Assembly: GCF_025153525.1 (NCBI RefSeq)
Contig: NZ_JANZNR010000007.1
Coordinates: 186,001 to 250,000 of the forward strand
Direction of reading: 5' to 3'
Origin: Psychroserpens sp. SPM9
GTDB lineage: Bacteria > Bacteroidota > Bacteroidia > Flavobacteriales > Flavobacteriaceae
Length of the DNA stretch: 64,000 bases
The notes beneath the pieces were generated by a model. It searched no databases. It saw only the letters and a program-made list of their open reading frames with translations, and was not told the DNA's origin. How positions within the stretch are numbered: the first letter of the stretch is position 1; each line of letters begins with the position of its first letter. Below are positions 8,760 through 17,891 of this stretch, one piece after another. The translations under genes and the position numbers were made by a program.

Positions 8760-9298
8760 AAGACGCGATAGAAAAGGCTAAAAAGAATGATCAAATCGCT
8801 TTTAATTTTCTGCTAGATAAATTTTGGAATAACGTGTATGGCTTTCAATTAAAACGTACTGAAAACGAAAATGATGCTGAAGACATTACCATCCAAACCT
8901 TTTCAAAAGCCTTTGATAAAATTAACACTTACAATGACAAATATGAATTTAACACATGGCTTATTACCATTTCTAAAAACATTCATATTGACTTATTAAG
9001 AAAGCAAAAATCGACAATTTCAAATACCTCCAACAGCGATGAAAATGATGAGTTTTATACTATTATTGATGAATCGCCATCTCCTGAAGACAAACTAATC
9101 ACCGAGCAAAATCTGGCAAAGCTACTGCGCGATATAAAAAAACTAAAACCCCATTATCAAGAAGTCATCAACCTTAGGTATTTTCAGGAATTAAGCTATA
9201 AGGAGATTTCCGAAAGTTTGGACGAGCCCATCAATAATGTGAAGGTAAAATTATTAAGAGCAAAAAAATTATTATCCGAAATTATTAAAAAGCACTAA
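8750..9298 (+). CDS. sigma-70 family (ECF-type) RNA polymerase sigma factor
   Basis: 182 residues. Region 2 contains NDAEDITIQTFSKAFDKI and NTWLITISKNIHIDLLRK; region 4 (about 125-180) contains the YKEISESLDEPINNVKVK helix-turn-helix. No ATG fits; TTG 8750 starts the protein inside the end of the glycosyltransferase gene (10-base overlap), and its stop overlaps the ATG of the next gene (TAATG). No anti-sigma gene is adjacent, unlike the pair at 5.1-6.4 kb, so its activity is probably controlled through expression or by an unlinked partner (inference). Confidence 0.9.
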   Translation: MEVKDAIEKAKKNDQIAFNFLLDKFWNNVYGFQLKRTENENDAEDITIQTFSKAFDKINTYNDKYEFNTWLITISKNIHIDLLRKQKSTISNTSNSDENDEFYTIIDESPSPEDKLITEQNLAKLLRDIKKLKPHYQEVINLRYFQELSYKEISESLDEPINNVKVKLLRAKKLLSEIIKKH

Positions 9299-10554
9299 TG
9301 TCAATCAGCCTAAAAAAAATAGGTCCAGGATTATTATTCGCAGGAGCTGCGATTGGTGTTTCGCATTTAGTACAATCCACACGAGCTGGAGCCGATTTTG
9401 GTTTTGGGTTAATTTGGGCTTTACTTTTAGTCAATCTTTTTAAATATCCCTTTTTTCAGTTTGGTCCTCGGTATGCTATGGCAACCGGAGAAACTCTTTT
9501 AGAAGGCTATTTAAAGTTAGGGAAAGGGGTTCTTATTGCCTATTTCATTCTCACGTTTGCTACCATGTTCACAATTCAAACAGCAGTAACTATCGTTACT
9601 GCTGGATTAGCAAAATCTATTTTTGGGGATTTTATCTCTACGGAAGTATGGACTGTTGTCATTTTAAGCATTTGTTTTATTATTTTAACCATTGGCAAGT
9701 ATCGCTTCTTAGATAAATTAATGAAGCTTATTATTATAACACTTACTATAAGTACTATAATAGCTGTTTTTTTTGCATTTCAAAATACAACTTCAGCTCC
9801 ATCATTCAAGCAGCTATTTCCTGACGCCTTACAATTTGGTTTTTTAATAGCGTTTATGGGATGGATGCCAGCGCCTTTAGATATTTCTATCTGGCACTCG
9901 CTTTGGGCTATAGAAAAACAAAAAACCGAACAAGACTACAATGTAAAATCTTCCCTATTTGATTTTAATGTGGGTTATTTTGCAACCATTCTCTTAGGCT
10001 TAGGCTTTTTAGCTTTAGGAGCATTAGTCATGTTTAACAGTGGTGAAAATTTTAGCGGTAAAGCTGGTGAATTTTCAAATCAACTCATAGCGATGTACAC
10101 CAAAAGCTTAGGCAGCTGGTCTTATATTATTATTGGTATTGCTGCATTAACAACTATGTTTAGCACAACATTGACGACCTTAGATGCCTCACCAAGAGCG
10201 ATGGCAAAAACAACGCAACTTTTATTTGGCAATCGTATTAAACGCTCCTACTTATTGTGGATCTTGATTTTAACCTTTGGAACCATACTAATTTTCTTTT
10301 TCTTTCAATCAGACATGGCGCTTCTTATAACTATCGCTACAGTTTTATCTTTTGTAACAGCACCTCTTTATGCCATAGCAAATTACGTATTAATCTCTAG
10401 TCGCCACACACCAAAAGGGTGGAGACCTTCTTTAGGTATCCATATTTTAAGTTGGTTAGGCATTATATTTTTGGTTGGTTTTAGTATATGGTATATGGTT
10501 TTAAATCAGGATATGTTCAGTCAATTCTATAATTGGTTATCTGGCCTATTTTAA
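9298..10554 (+). CDS. Nramp-like (SLC11-related) transporter lacking canonical metal-site motifs
   Basis: 418-residue membrane protein with about 11 helices. The N-terminus (KKIGPGLLFAGAAIG) and helix 3/4 patterns place it in the Nramp superfamily. The canonical helix-1 DPGN is replaced by the region AAIGVSHLVQ, and the helix-6 MPHN motif by MPAPLD. The residues that bind Mn/Fe in classical MntH are therefore absent, and the substrate may be another cation or none of the usual ones. The ATG overlaps the sigma-factor stop. Family assignment is good; substrate is open. Confidence 0.8.
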   Translation: MSISLKKIGPGLLFAGAAIGVSHLVQSTRAGADFGFGLIWALLLVNLFKYPFFQFGPRYAMATGETLLEGYLKLGKGVLIAYFILTFATMFTIQTAVTIVTAGLAKSIFGDFISTEVWTVVILSICFIILTIGKYRFLDKLMKLIIITLTISTIIAVFFAFQNTTSAPSFKQLFPDALQFGFLIAFMGWMPAPLDISIWHSLWAIEKQKTEQDYNVKSSLFDFNVGYFATILLGLGFLALGALVMFNSGENFSGKAGEFSNQLIAMYTKSLGSWSYIIIGIAALTTMFSTTLTTLDASPRAMAKTTQLLFGNRIKRSYLLWILILTFGTILIFFFFQSDMALLITIATVLSFVTAPLYAIANYVLISSRHTPKGWRPSLGIHILSWLGIIFLVGFSIWYMVLNQDMFSQFYNWLSGLF

Positions 10555-10577
10555 AAAAGATTTAACAATATACTTCG

Positions 10578-10585
10578 TATCTTTG
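10578..10585 (+). promoter_or_regulatory. -7-like box upstream of lipA
   Basis: TATCTTTG lies 14 bases before the first lipA ATG, which would leave a leader of only a few bases. No -33 TTG at the usual spacing was found. Confidence 0.4.
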
Positions 10586-10598
10586 CTGTTTCTAATAC

Positions 10599-11483
10599 AT
10601 GTCAATGGATACAAATACCGAATCAAAACCAGTAGTAACACGCCAACCTAAACCAAAATGGCTACGTGTAAAGCTTCCCACAGGAAAAAAATACACTGAA
10701 CTAAGAGGTCTTGTCGATAAATACAAACTTAATACTATTTGTACGTCTGGAAGTTGCCCAAATATGGGTGAATGTTGGGGAGAAGGTACTGCTACATTTA
10801 TGATTCTTGGCAATGTATGCACACGCTCTTGTGGTTTTTGTGGTGTAAAAACGGGTAGACCTGAAACTGTAGACTGGGATGAACCTGAAAAAGTAGCACG
10901 TTCCATCAAAATCATGCAAATAAAACATGCTGTTTTAACAAGTGTCGATAGAGATGACCTCAAAGACATGGGAAGTATTATGTGGAGTGAAACAGTTAAA
11001 GCTGTTAGACGTATGAATCCCGAAACGACCTTAGAAACGCTTATTCCTGATTTTCAAGGCATCGAAAAACATATAGACCGAATAATTGATGTGGCTCCAG
11101 AAGTTGTCTCTCATAATATTGAAACCGTAAAACGACTAACGCGTGAAGTTCGTATTCAGGCTAAATATGAAAGAAGTCTAGGTGTTTTAAAATACTTAAA
11201 ACAACAAGGACAACGCCGAACAAAATCTGGAATCATGCTTGGTTTAGGTGAAACACGTGAAGAAGTTATTGAGACACTCCACGACCTTAAAGCCAATGAT
11301 GTGGATGTTGTTACCATTGGTCAGTATTTACAACCTAGTAAAAAACATTTACCTGTCAAACAGTTTATCCAACCAGACCAGTTTGATGAGTATAAGGCTA
11401 TTGGTCTTGACCTTGGTTTTCGTCATGTGGAAAGTAGTGCTTTGGTGAGATCATCATACAAAGCTCAAAAACATATCAATTAA
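10599..11483 (+). CDS. lipA: lipoyl synthase
   Basis: Radical SAM enzyme that inserts two sulfurs into octanoyl groups on lipoyl domains of 2-oxoacid dehydrogenases and the glycine cleavage system. The auxiliary cluster motif is present (Cys48, Cys53, Cys59 in [13 protein letters not shown]), as is the radical SAM motif CTRSCGFC (Cys74, 78, 81) and the C-terminal RSSY serine that ligates the auxiliary cluster. 294 residues, normal length. Start is ATG 10599 or the in-frame ATG two codons later. Its stop overlaps the start of the gap gene. Confidence 0.96.
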   Translation: MSMDTNTESKPVVTRQPKPKWLRVKLPTGKKYTELRGLVDKYKLNTICTSGSCPNMGECWGEGTATFMILGNVCTRSCGFCGVKTGRPETVDWDEPEKVARSIKIMQIKHAVLTSVDRDDLKDMGSIMWSETVKAVRRMNPETTLETLIPDFQGIEKHIDRIIDVAPEVVSHNIETVKRLTREVRIQAKYERSLGVLKYLKQQGQRRTKSGIMLGLGETREEVIETLHDLKANDVDVVTIGQYLQPSKKHLPVKQFIQPDQFDEYKAIGLDLGFRHVESSALVRSSYKAQKHIN

Positions 11484-12478
11484 TGATTCGGGTTGCCATA
11501 AACGGATTTGGTCGTATTGGCCGTCGGGTGTTTCGATTAATTCAGGACAGAGAAGACATTCAGGTGATTGCCATTAATGATCTAGCCGATGCAAAAACCT
11601 TAGGTCACTTATTAAAGTACGACAGTATTCACGGGGTTTCTAAGCACAATATTTCTTCGGTTGATGGTTCCATTATTTTAGACGGAAGAGCCATTACGCT
11701 TCTCAATTGTAACCATCCAAAACACATCGACTGGACACCTTTTAATGTTGATGTCGTTATTGAAGCTACCGGAAAGTTTAAACGTTCCGAAGATTTAAAA
11801 TACCACATTACAAATGGTGCAAAACGGGTGATTTTATCTGTTCCTCCGTTAGAAGACGACATTAAAACGGTTGTTTTAGGGGTTAATGATAATGAGATTA
11901 ATGGTGATGAACTGATACTCTCCAATGCTTCATGTACCACCAATAATGCAGCACCAATGATTGCAATTATCGACAAACTTTGCGGTGTGAAACAGGCTTA
12001 TATTACAACCATACATTCATATACAACAGATCAAAGTTTACATGACCAGCCTCATAGAGATTTGAGACGTGCTAGGGCTGCGGGACAATCAATTGTGCCA
12101 ACAACGACAGGTGCTGCGAAAGCATTGACTAAGATATTTCCAGAATTATCTGAGGTGATTGGTGGTTGTGGCATTCGAGTTCCTGTTCCTAATGGTTCTC
12201 TAACGGATATCACTTTTAATGTTGAAAAAACAGTCACTATCGACGATATCAACAACGCTTTTAAAGTAGCTGCAAATACACACCTAAAAAACATCCTTGA
12301 ATATACCGAAGACCCAATCGTTTCAATAGATATTGTAGGTAATACACATTCTTGCATTTTTGATTCTCAAATGACGTCTGTCATAGGAAACATGGTTAAA
12401 ATCGTTGGTTGGTATGATAATGAAACGGGCTATTCCAGTAGAATTTTAGATTTAATTTGCAATTTATCGATGAAATAG
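11483..12478 (+). CDS. gap: glyceraldehyde-3-phosphate dehydrogenase, type I
   Basis: Glycolytic/gluconeogenic enzyme, cytoplasmic, 331 residues. It shows the Rossmann start INGFGRIGRRV, the cofactor-binding INDLAD loop (Asp33), the active site SNASCTTNN with Cys151, and the conserved RRARAAGQSIVPTTTGAAKA and WYDNETGYS segments. The residues after the catalytic Cys (TTNNAAP rather than TTNCLAP) are a known kind of variation. The ATG overlaps the lipA stop by one base. Flavobacteria often carry more than one GAPDH; whether this is the main glycolytic copy cannot be told here. Confidence 0.94.
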   Translation: MIRVAINGFGRIGRRVFRLIQDREDIQVIAINDLADAKTLGHLLKYDSIHGVSKHNISSVDGSIILDGRAITLLNCNHPKHIDWTPFNVDVVIEATGKFKRSEDLKYHITNGAKRVILSVPPLEDDIKTVVLGVNDNEINGDELILSNASCTTNNAAPMIAIIDKLCGVKQAYITTIHSYTTDQSLHDQPHRDLRRARAAGQSIVPTTTGAAKALTKIFPELSEVIGGCGIRVPVPNGSLTDITFNVEKTVTIDDINNAFKVAANTHLKNILEYTEDPIVSIDIVGNTHSCIFDSQMTSVIGNMVKIVGWYDNETGYSSRILDLICNLSMK

Positions 12479-12500
12479 TGTCTTTTATCGAATAAATATT

Positions 12501-12508
12501 TATATTTG
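12501..12508 (+). promoter_or_regulatory. -7-like box upstream of the hybrid kinase
   Basis: TATATTTG, a full TAnnTTTG match, 22 bases before the ATG. Confidence 0.45.
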
Positions 12509-12529
12509 TCCAAATAAAAGTGGCCAAAT

Positions 12530-14761
12530 ATGTCCCAAACTAAATATTACATAGTTGCTTTTTTAATATGCTTTTCGTGCTTAATATCGGCTCAATCGAA
12601 CGAAGTAGAAGATATTGATGTCATTAAGTTACGCATACAAAACACCATCACTCAATCTGGATTTGATACGGAAAGAGGTGATTATTTTAATGCTAAAGAC
12701 AATCTTGAAAAAGCCTTAGAACTTGCCATTCAAATTGAGGATAAAAAAAGTCAAGGTATTATTTACGCTAAAATTGGTGAACTACAATTTACAGTTAGTG
12801 AATTTGATAAATCACTAGCCTCTTTAATCAAAGCGGCAGACATTCAAAGGGATATTGAAGACAACGAAAATCTGGCGGTCACTTATAGTATAAAAGGGGC
12901 ACTTCATGCTGGTAAAGAACAATATAAGGATGCTTTAGCTTATTTAAATTCGGCCAAAACCCTTTTTGAAGAAAATGATTTAGAAGCTAGTATTCCTGAG
13001 GTCATTCTAACCCAAGCTAAAATACACCTCAAATTAAAGGATTATAAAACGGCTAAATCCTTGTTAGAACAAACCATTGTACTTGCGAAGAAAAATAATC
13101 AAAATGATATTTTATCGAGTGCTCTCATTTATAGCGGCAAAGCTTTAGACAAACTAGGAAACAATCAACAAGGTATTAATTTAACAAAAGAAGGTATCAC
13201 CATTGCTGAAACAAATAACCTTACCGAAAACATCAATGAAGGTTACATCACCTTAAGTACCATTTATGAAAATGATAATAACTTTAAGTTAGCCCATGAA
13301 TTTCTAAAAAAGCATGTTCAATTATCAGATTCTATTTTAAATATTCAACGTGCTAATTTATCACCTGAACGTCGTGCAGAATACATACAAACCTATAATG
13401 CAGCCGAGTTTCAGAAATTAAAGACCAAAGTAGAAGAGCAAGAATCGGATAGTAACCTTGCTAAAATCACAACGATTTTAAGTATTGCCCTCATTACAAT
13501 TTTGTCATTGTTAACCTTATCGCTTTACAAAAACAATAATATTAGATTGAAGTCTAATAATATGCTTCAAGAAAAAAATGATGATCTTATTGAAGCAATG
13601 AAAAAGGCCGAATTAGCCTCAAAAACAAAGGCTAACTTCTTATCTACAGTAACCCACGAGTTAAGAACACCGCTTTATGCTGTGACTGGCTTGACCAATA
13701 TGTTACTGGAAGAAAAACCTAACCCAGAACAAATTCCGCATTTAAAATCCTTAAAATTTTCAGGTGATTATTTACTAACGTTCATCAATGATATCTTACA
13801 AATCAATAAGATTGAAGCTAATAAAGTTGAGCTGGATCCTGTCTTGTTTAATTTAAAAACTAAGGTAGAAAATGTGTGTTCTGCCTTAAACAATTCGGCA
13901 TTAGACAACAATATTCAAATGCATTACGATTACCAAAAAGATTTACCAGAAACCTTTATTGGTGACAACCTTAAAATTTCTCAAATCTTAATAAACCTAA
14001 TTGGTAACTCGATTAAATTTACCAAAGATGGTGATATCTGGGTAAGAGTTTACAGCATTTCAAAACACAATAATGACCATGTTCTGCGATTTGAAATCGA
14101 AGATAATGGTATTGGTATTTCAAAAGAAAAACAAGATAATATGTTTGAGAGCTTCTCCCAAGGCTCTATACAAATCAATAGGAAATATGGCGGAACAGGT
14201 TTAGGTCTGTCTATCGTTAAAGGTCTTATTGAAATATTAAAAGGAAAAATCTACCTTAAAAGTGAACTCGGAAAAGGCACAACCTTCTTTTTCGAAATCC
14301 CATTAACCTACGCTCCAGAAACTGTTAAAATCGAAAAAGAAGATTACTCTAAAAACATTAGCAAATTGGACATTAGCAACATTAAAATCTTAATTGTCGA
14401 GGACAATAAGATTAATCAAATGATCACGAAAAAGATTCTTAACAAGATGAATCTGCAATGTGATATCGTAGACAATGGTGAGGCAGCCGTAGAAAAAGTC
14501 AAGCAAAACGATTATAATGTCGTCTTGATGGATATTCATATGCCAGGAATTAGCGGTTTAGAAGCTACTAAAATCATTAGGACTTTTGACAAAGAGTTAA
14601 CCATATTTGCACTTACTGCGGTTACTCTGGAAGACAAAATGCATGAGTTTGACGAAGCTGGTTTTGATGATATTATTTCAAAACCATTTAAGCAGGAAGA
14701 TTTCGAAAAGAAATTATACGAAGTTCTAGCGGTTAACGAAAATAAAAGTGCTTCCGTTTAA
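12530..14761 (+). CDS. hybrid sensor histidine kinase with TPR sensor and receiver domain
   Basis: 743-residue inner-membrane protein. A signal peptide (about 1-22) is followed by a periplasmic TPR array (about 40-290), one membrane helix (about 315-335), a HisKA domain with the phosphorylated His376 in VTHELRTPLYAV, a HATPase_c domain with N-box (INLIGNSIKFT), G1 (DNGIGIS) and G2 (GGTGLGLS) boxes, and a C-terminal receiver domain with the phospho-acceptor Asp668 in LMDIHMP. There is no DNA-binding domain, so an unlinked Hpt or regulator is expected. It is a close paralog in layout of the kinase at 35.4-37.6 kb. Signal unknown. Confidence 0.92.
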   Translation: MSQTKYYIVAFLICFSCLISAQSNEVEDIDVIKLRIQNTITQSGFDTERGDYFNAKDNLEKALELAIQIEDKKSQGIIYAKIGELQFTVSEFDKSLASLIKAADIQRDIEDNENLAVTYSIKGALHAGKEQYKDALAYLNSAKTLFEENDLEASIPEVILTQAKIHLKLKDYKTAKSLLEQTIVLAKKNNQNDILSSALIYSGKALDKLGNNQQGINLTKEGITIAETNNLTENINEGYITLSTIYENDNNFKLAHEFLKKHVQLSDSILNIQRANLSPERRAEYIQTYNAAEFQKLKTKVEEQESDSNLAKITTILSIALITILSLLTLSLYKNNNIRLKSNNMLQEKNDDLIEAMKKAELASKTKANFLSTVTHELRTPLYAVTGLTNMLLEEKPNPEQIPHLKSLKFSGDYLLTFINDILQINKIEANKVELDPVLFNLKTKVENVCSALNNSALDNNIQMHYDYQKDLPETFIGDNLKISQILINLIGNSIKFTKDGDIWVRVYSISKHNNDHVLRFEIEDNGIGISKEKQDNMFESFSQGSIQINRKYGGTGLGLSIVKGLIEILKGKIYLKSELGKGTTFFFEIPLTYAPETVKIEKEDYSKNISKLDISNIKILIVEDNKINQMITKKILNKMNLQCDIVDNGEAAVEKVKQNDYNVVLMDIHMPGISGLEATKIIRTFDKELTIFALTAVTLEDKMHEFDEAGFDDIISKPFKQEDFEKKLYEVLAVNENKSASV

Positions 14762-14764
14762 GCA

Positions 14765-15772
14765 CTATCGTACTGCTGCTAAAATTTGTTCATCAAACTT
14801 GTTACTGCTATCAATGTCGAAAGCAATTGGTAAATACCATAATTGTGAGGTATCCGATTTAAAACTAGCCTGCAACCTCATATAGTCCTTTTCTGTAGTT
14901 AAAATAAACGCTTTCAGTCGAAGTGTTTCAATTTCCGAAGCTGTGAACACATGATGATCTTTAAAATTTAAATGCTCAAAATTTACCGACTTCGCTTTTA
15001 AATAATCTATTAGAGGTTTAGGATTCGCAATTCCGGTAACCAAACTAATACGCTTATCTTTTAAATCTTCTAAGTGCAAACTCTGCGTATTACTAAACAT
15101 ACGATCTGAATACGAAATAGAACTAAAATATACAGCTTGACCAGCTAAAGGCTTAAGCTGTTTTACAATCCCTTTTTTGTCATTTTCTGATAAGGTTTTG
15201 GGGCATTTAGTCACCACAATACAATCTGCACGCTTTGCTCCCGCTCTTGGTTCTCTTAAATTTCCTGTGGGTAAAACAATATCATTACTGTATAAAGCAC
15301 CATAAGCTGTAAGTAAGATATTGAAACCTGCGGTTACTTTTCGATGCTGAAATGCATCATCGAGCACAATTACCTCAGGCGATTTTATCGATTGTAATGT
15401 TTCAATACCATGCTGCCTGTTTTCATCAACAGCCACTGATACTTTATCTTTAAACTTAGTATAAAACTGAAACGGTTCGTCCCCTATAGTTTCTGCAGTA
15501 GCCTGTTCATCAGCTAAGATAAAACCTTTAGTTTTACGGCCGTAACCTCTACTTAAAACGGCGAGTTCATGCTTTGACTGTAACAACCGTACAATGTACT
15601 CGGTCATTGGCGTTTTTCCTGTGCCGCCAGTACTTAAATTACCAATGCATAGGATAGGAATATCATAAGATTTTGAAGATTTCCATCCTAAATCATAGCA
15701 TTTATTCCGCAGCCAAGTCACCACATAATAAACAGGAACGAAAGGAAATAAAAGTGCTCTTAGGAGATTCAT
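14765..15772 (-). CDS. lpxK: tetraacyldisaccharide 4'-kinase
   Basis: Inner-membrane enzyme of lipid A synthesis that phosphorylates the 4' position of disaccharide-1-phosphate. About 335 residues, with a short N-terminal membrane helix (LLFPFVPVYYVVTWL), the P-loop GNLSTGGTGKTP, VLDDAFQHR and the C-terminal TTEKDYMRL typical of LpxK. An upstream in-frame ATG (15808) would add 12 residues; the start at 15772 (MNLLRALLFPF) matches the usual family N-terminus. It converges on the hybrid kinase with a 3-base gap and is divergent from the NIF3-family gene. Confidence 0.94.
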   Translation of the reverse strand: MNLLRALLFPFVPVYYVVTWLRNKCYDLGWKSSKSYDIPILCIGNLSTGGTGKTPMTEYIVRLLQSKHELAVLSRGYGRKTKGFILADEQATAETIGDEPFQFYTKFKDKVSVAVDENRQHGIETLQSIKSPEVIVLDDAFQHRKVTAGFNILLTAYGALYSNDIVLPTGNLREPRAGAKRADCIVVTKCPKTLSENDKKGIVKQLKPLAGQAVYFSSISYSDRMFSNTQSLHLEDLKDKRISLVTGIANPKPLIDYLKAKSVNFEHLNFKDHHVFTASEIETLRLKAFILTTEKDYMRLQASFKSDTSQLWYLPIAFDIDSSNKFDEQILAAVR

Positions 15773-15828
15773 ATACTGTACCGTAAAATCGATTGCTAAG
15801 ATAATCATATCAAATGACTATAAAATTT

Positions 15829-15836
15829 TATCTTTG
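15829..15836 (+). promoter_or_regulatory. -7-like box upstream of the NIF3-family gene
   Basis: TATCTTTG, full TAnnTTTG match, 17 bases before the ATG; the region is shared with divergent lpxK. Confidence 0.4.
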
Positions 15837-15852
15837 ATACAAATTCAAAACT

Positions 15853-16947
15853 ATGATTATAAAAGAGGTCATCTCCTATTTAGAAGATTTAGCGCCTTTA
15901 GCTTATGCTGAAGATTTTGACAATGTTGGGCTCCTTGTAGGTGATAAAAATACTGAAGTTTCAGGTGTTTTAGTCACTTTAGATACTCTAGAAACTGTTG
16001 TTGATGAAGCTATTGAAAAAGGCTGTAACCTTATTGTGAGTTTTCATCCTATCATATTTAAGGGCTTAAAATCACTCACTGGAAAAAATTATGTAGAGCG
16101 AACCGTTTTGAAAGCTATTAAAAACAATATTGCGATTTATGCGATACATACAGCTTTAGATAATGCGCTTAGAGGTGTTAATGACATTATTTGTAATACA
16201 CTTGGTTTGGTTAATAAGTCAATTTTAATTCCGCAAAAAGGAACTATAAAAAAATTAACCACTTATGTGCCTGTCAAAAATGCAAATGCTTTAAGAACTG
16301 AACTTTTTAAAGCTGGTGCTGGCAACATTGGAAATTATGACCATTGTAGTTTTAATACTGAAGGTACAGGAACTTACAGAGGCAATGACGATTCTAATCC
16401 AACCATTGGAACCAAAGGCCAACTGCATGAGGAACCCGAAATTCAAATTTCGGTGACTTTTAATAAACATATTGAGACCAAATTACTTCAAACATTAGTT
16501 GCGCATCATCCCTATGAAGAAGTTGCTTTTGAAGTGACATCGCTCGACAATTACAATCAAAATATTGGCATCGGAATGCTTGGTGAACTAAAAAAAGAGC
16601 AGGAAACCTATACTTTTTTAAAGTTTATTAAAGAAAAAATGAAGGTATCGTGCATAAGACATTCTGAAATCTCAAAAAGTACAATTAAAAAAGTAGCCGT
16701 CCTTGGTGGCTCAGGAAGCTTTGCTATTGCTGCTGCAAAACGAGCAGGAGCCGATGTTTTGATTACTGCCGATTTAAAATATCACGATTTTTTTTCCGCA
16801 GAAAATGATATCATATTGGCAGATATTGGACATTATGAAAGCGAACAGTTCACAAAAAACTTTTTAGTAGACTATCTCTCAAAAAAAATCACTAATTTTG
16901 CAGTCGTTTTATCAACGACGAATACAAATCCGGTAAAGTATTTATAA
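15853..16947 (+). CDS. NIF3/DUF34 dinuclear metal-centre protein
   Basis: 364-residue member of the NIF3 (YbgI/YqfO) family, which forms hexameric toroids with a two-metal site; some members are proposed to be GTP cyclohydrolase-like or cofactor-repair enzymes, but the role is unsettled. The N-terminal half has DNVGLLVGD and the metal-binding SFHPIIFKG, and the C-terminal half has the second metal motif DIGHYESEQ. The middle (about 130-230) carries the CutA/PII-like insertion found in the long YqfO form. The gene is followed 2 bases later by the coiled-coil partner gene, a common pairing. Confidence 0.9.
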   Translation: MIIKEVISYLEDLAPLAYAEDFDNVGLLVGDKNTEVSGVLVTLDTLETVVDEAIEKGCNLIVSFHPIIFKGLKSLTGKNYVERTVLKAIKNNIAIYAIHTALDNALRGVNDIICNTLGLVNKSILIPQKGTIKKLTTYVPVKNANALRTELFKAGAGNIGNYDHCSFNTEGTGTYRGNDDSNPTIGTKGQLHEEPEIQISVTFNKHIETKLLQTLVAHHPYEEVAFEVTSLDNYNQNIGIGMLGELKKEQETYTFLKFIKEKMKVSCIRHSEISKSTIKKVAVLGGSGSFAIAAAKRAGADVLITADLKYHDFFSAENDIILADIGHYESEQFTKNFLVDYLSKKITNFAVVLSTTNTNPVKYL

Positions 16948-16949
16948 TT

Positions 16950-17729
16950 ATGGCAAAAAAAGCTGAAGCATCTGTTGAAGATAGATTAAGAGCACTCTAC
17001 GATTTACAATTAATCGACTCTAGAGTAGATGAAATAAGGAACGTAAGAGGTGAGTTACCTCTTGAGGTTCAAGATTTAGAAGATGAAGTTGAAGGTTTAA
17101 ATACAAGACTTGAAAAGTTAGCAACGAATCTCGATTTAATTGACGATCAAATTAAATCAAAGAAAAACTTAATTGAAGAGGCCAAAGCGCTAATCAAAAA
17201 GTATTCAGAACAACAAAAGAATGTTAGAAATAACAGAGAATACAATTCTTTAACTAAAGAAGTTGAGTTTCAGGAATTAGAAATTCAATTAGCTGAAAAG
17301 CATATTAAAGAATTTAAAGTTCAGATTGAGCAGAAAAAAGAAGTGATTGATGAGACCAAAAGCCGTCTTAAAGATCGTAAAACACACTTAAAACACAAGC
17401 GTGGTGAGTTAGATGCTATCTTAGCTGAAACTCAAAAAGAAGAAGAAGCATTACTTAAAAAATCTGAAGATTTCCAAAAGAAATTAGACGAACGTTTAGT
17501 CAATGCTTACTTACGTATTAGAAATAATGTTAAGAACGGTTTAGCTGTTGTACCTATTGAAAGAGGTGCCTCTGGAGGATCATTCTTTACTATTCCACCG
17601 CAAATTCAAGTAGAAATTGCCTCACGTAAAAAGGTAATAACAGATGAACACAGTGGAAGAATCTTAGTGGATGCTCAACTAGCACAAGAAGAAAAAGAAA
17701 AAATGGAGAAAATGTTTGCAAAACTTTAA
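16950..17729 (+). CDS. coiled-coil protein with degenerate C4 zinc-ribbon (zf-RING_7-like)
   Basis: 259 residues. A long coiled coil (about 20-180) is followed by the region that in relatives is a C-terminal zinc ribbon (about 195-245). The ribbon frame is recognisable (FFTIPPQIQVEIASRKKV and EHSGRILVD), but the zinc-binding cysteines are replaced by Ala/Ser and other residues. It sits directly behind the NIF3-family gene, the usual neighbour, suggesting they work together (inference). A good terminator follows. Function unknown. Confidence 0.82.
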   Translation: MAKKAEASVEDRLRALYDLQLIDSRVDEIRNVRGELPLEVQDLEDEVEGLNTRLEKLATNLDLIDDQIKSKKNLIEEAKALIKKYSEQQKNVRNNREYNSLTKEVEFQELEIQLAEKHIKEFKVQIEQKKEVIDETKSRLKDRKTHLKHKRGELDAILAETQKEEEALLKKSEDFQKKLDERLVNAYLRIRNNVKNGLAVVPIERGASGGSFFTIPPQIQVEIASRKKVITDEHSGRILVDAQLAQEEKEKMEKMFAKL

Positions 17730-17747
17730 TCCGAAAAAATCAATTTT

Positions 17748-17779
17748 AAAAGCCTCTATTATTTTATAGAGGCTTTTTT
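17748..17779 (+). terminator. hairpin terminator
   Basis: AAAAGCCTCTAT (17748-17759) pairs with ATAGAGGCTTTT (17766-17777) with a short loop and a T-rich end; it closes the NIF3/coiled-coil operon. Confidence 0.88.
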
Positions 17780-17891
17780 ATTAGTATAAATACAAAAACA
17801 TAAATTGACCACTTCGTTTTAGCAAAACTTTCACAATTTGTTATTAAGGTTTCTTAACTTCATCCGACTGATTAAAAAAGCAAAATTCATT

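Noticed and set aside
12530-14761. Considered the hybrid kinase as a one-component regulator with DNA-binding output
   Set aside because: The C-terminal domain is a receiver, and no AraC, LuxR or LytTR helix-turn-helix follows it.
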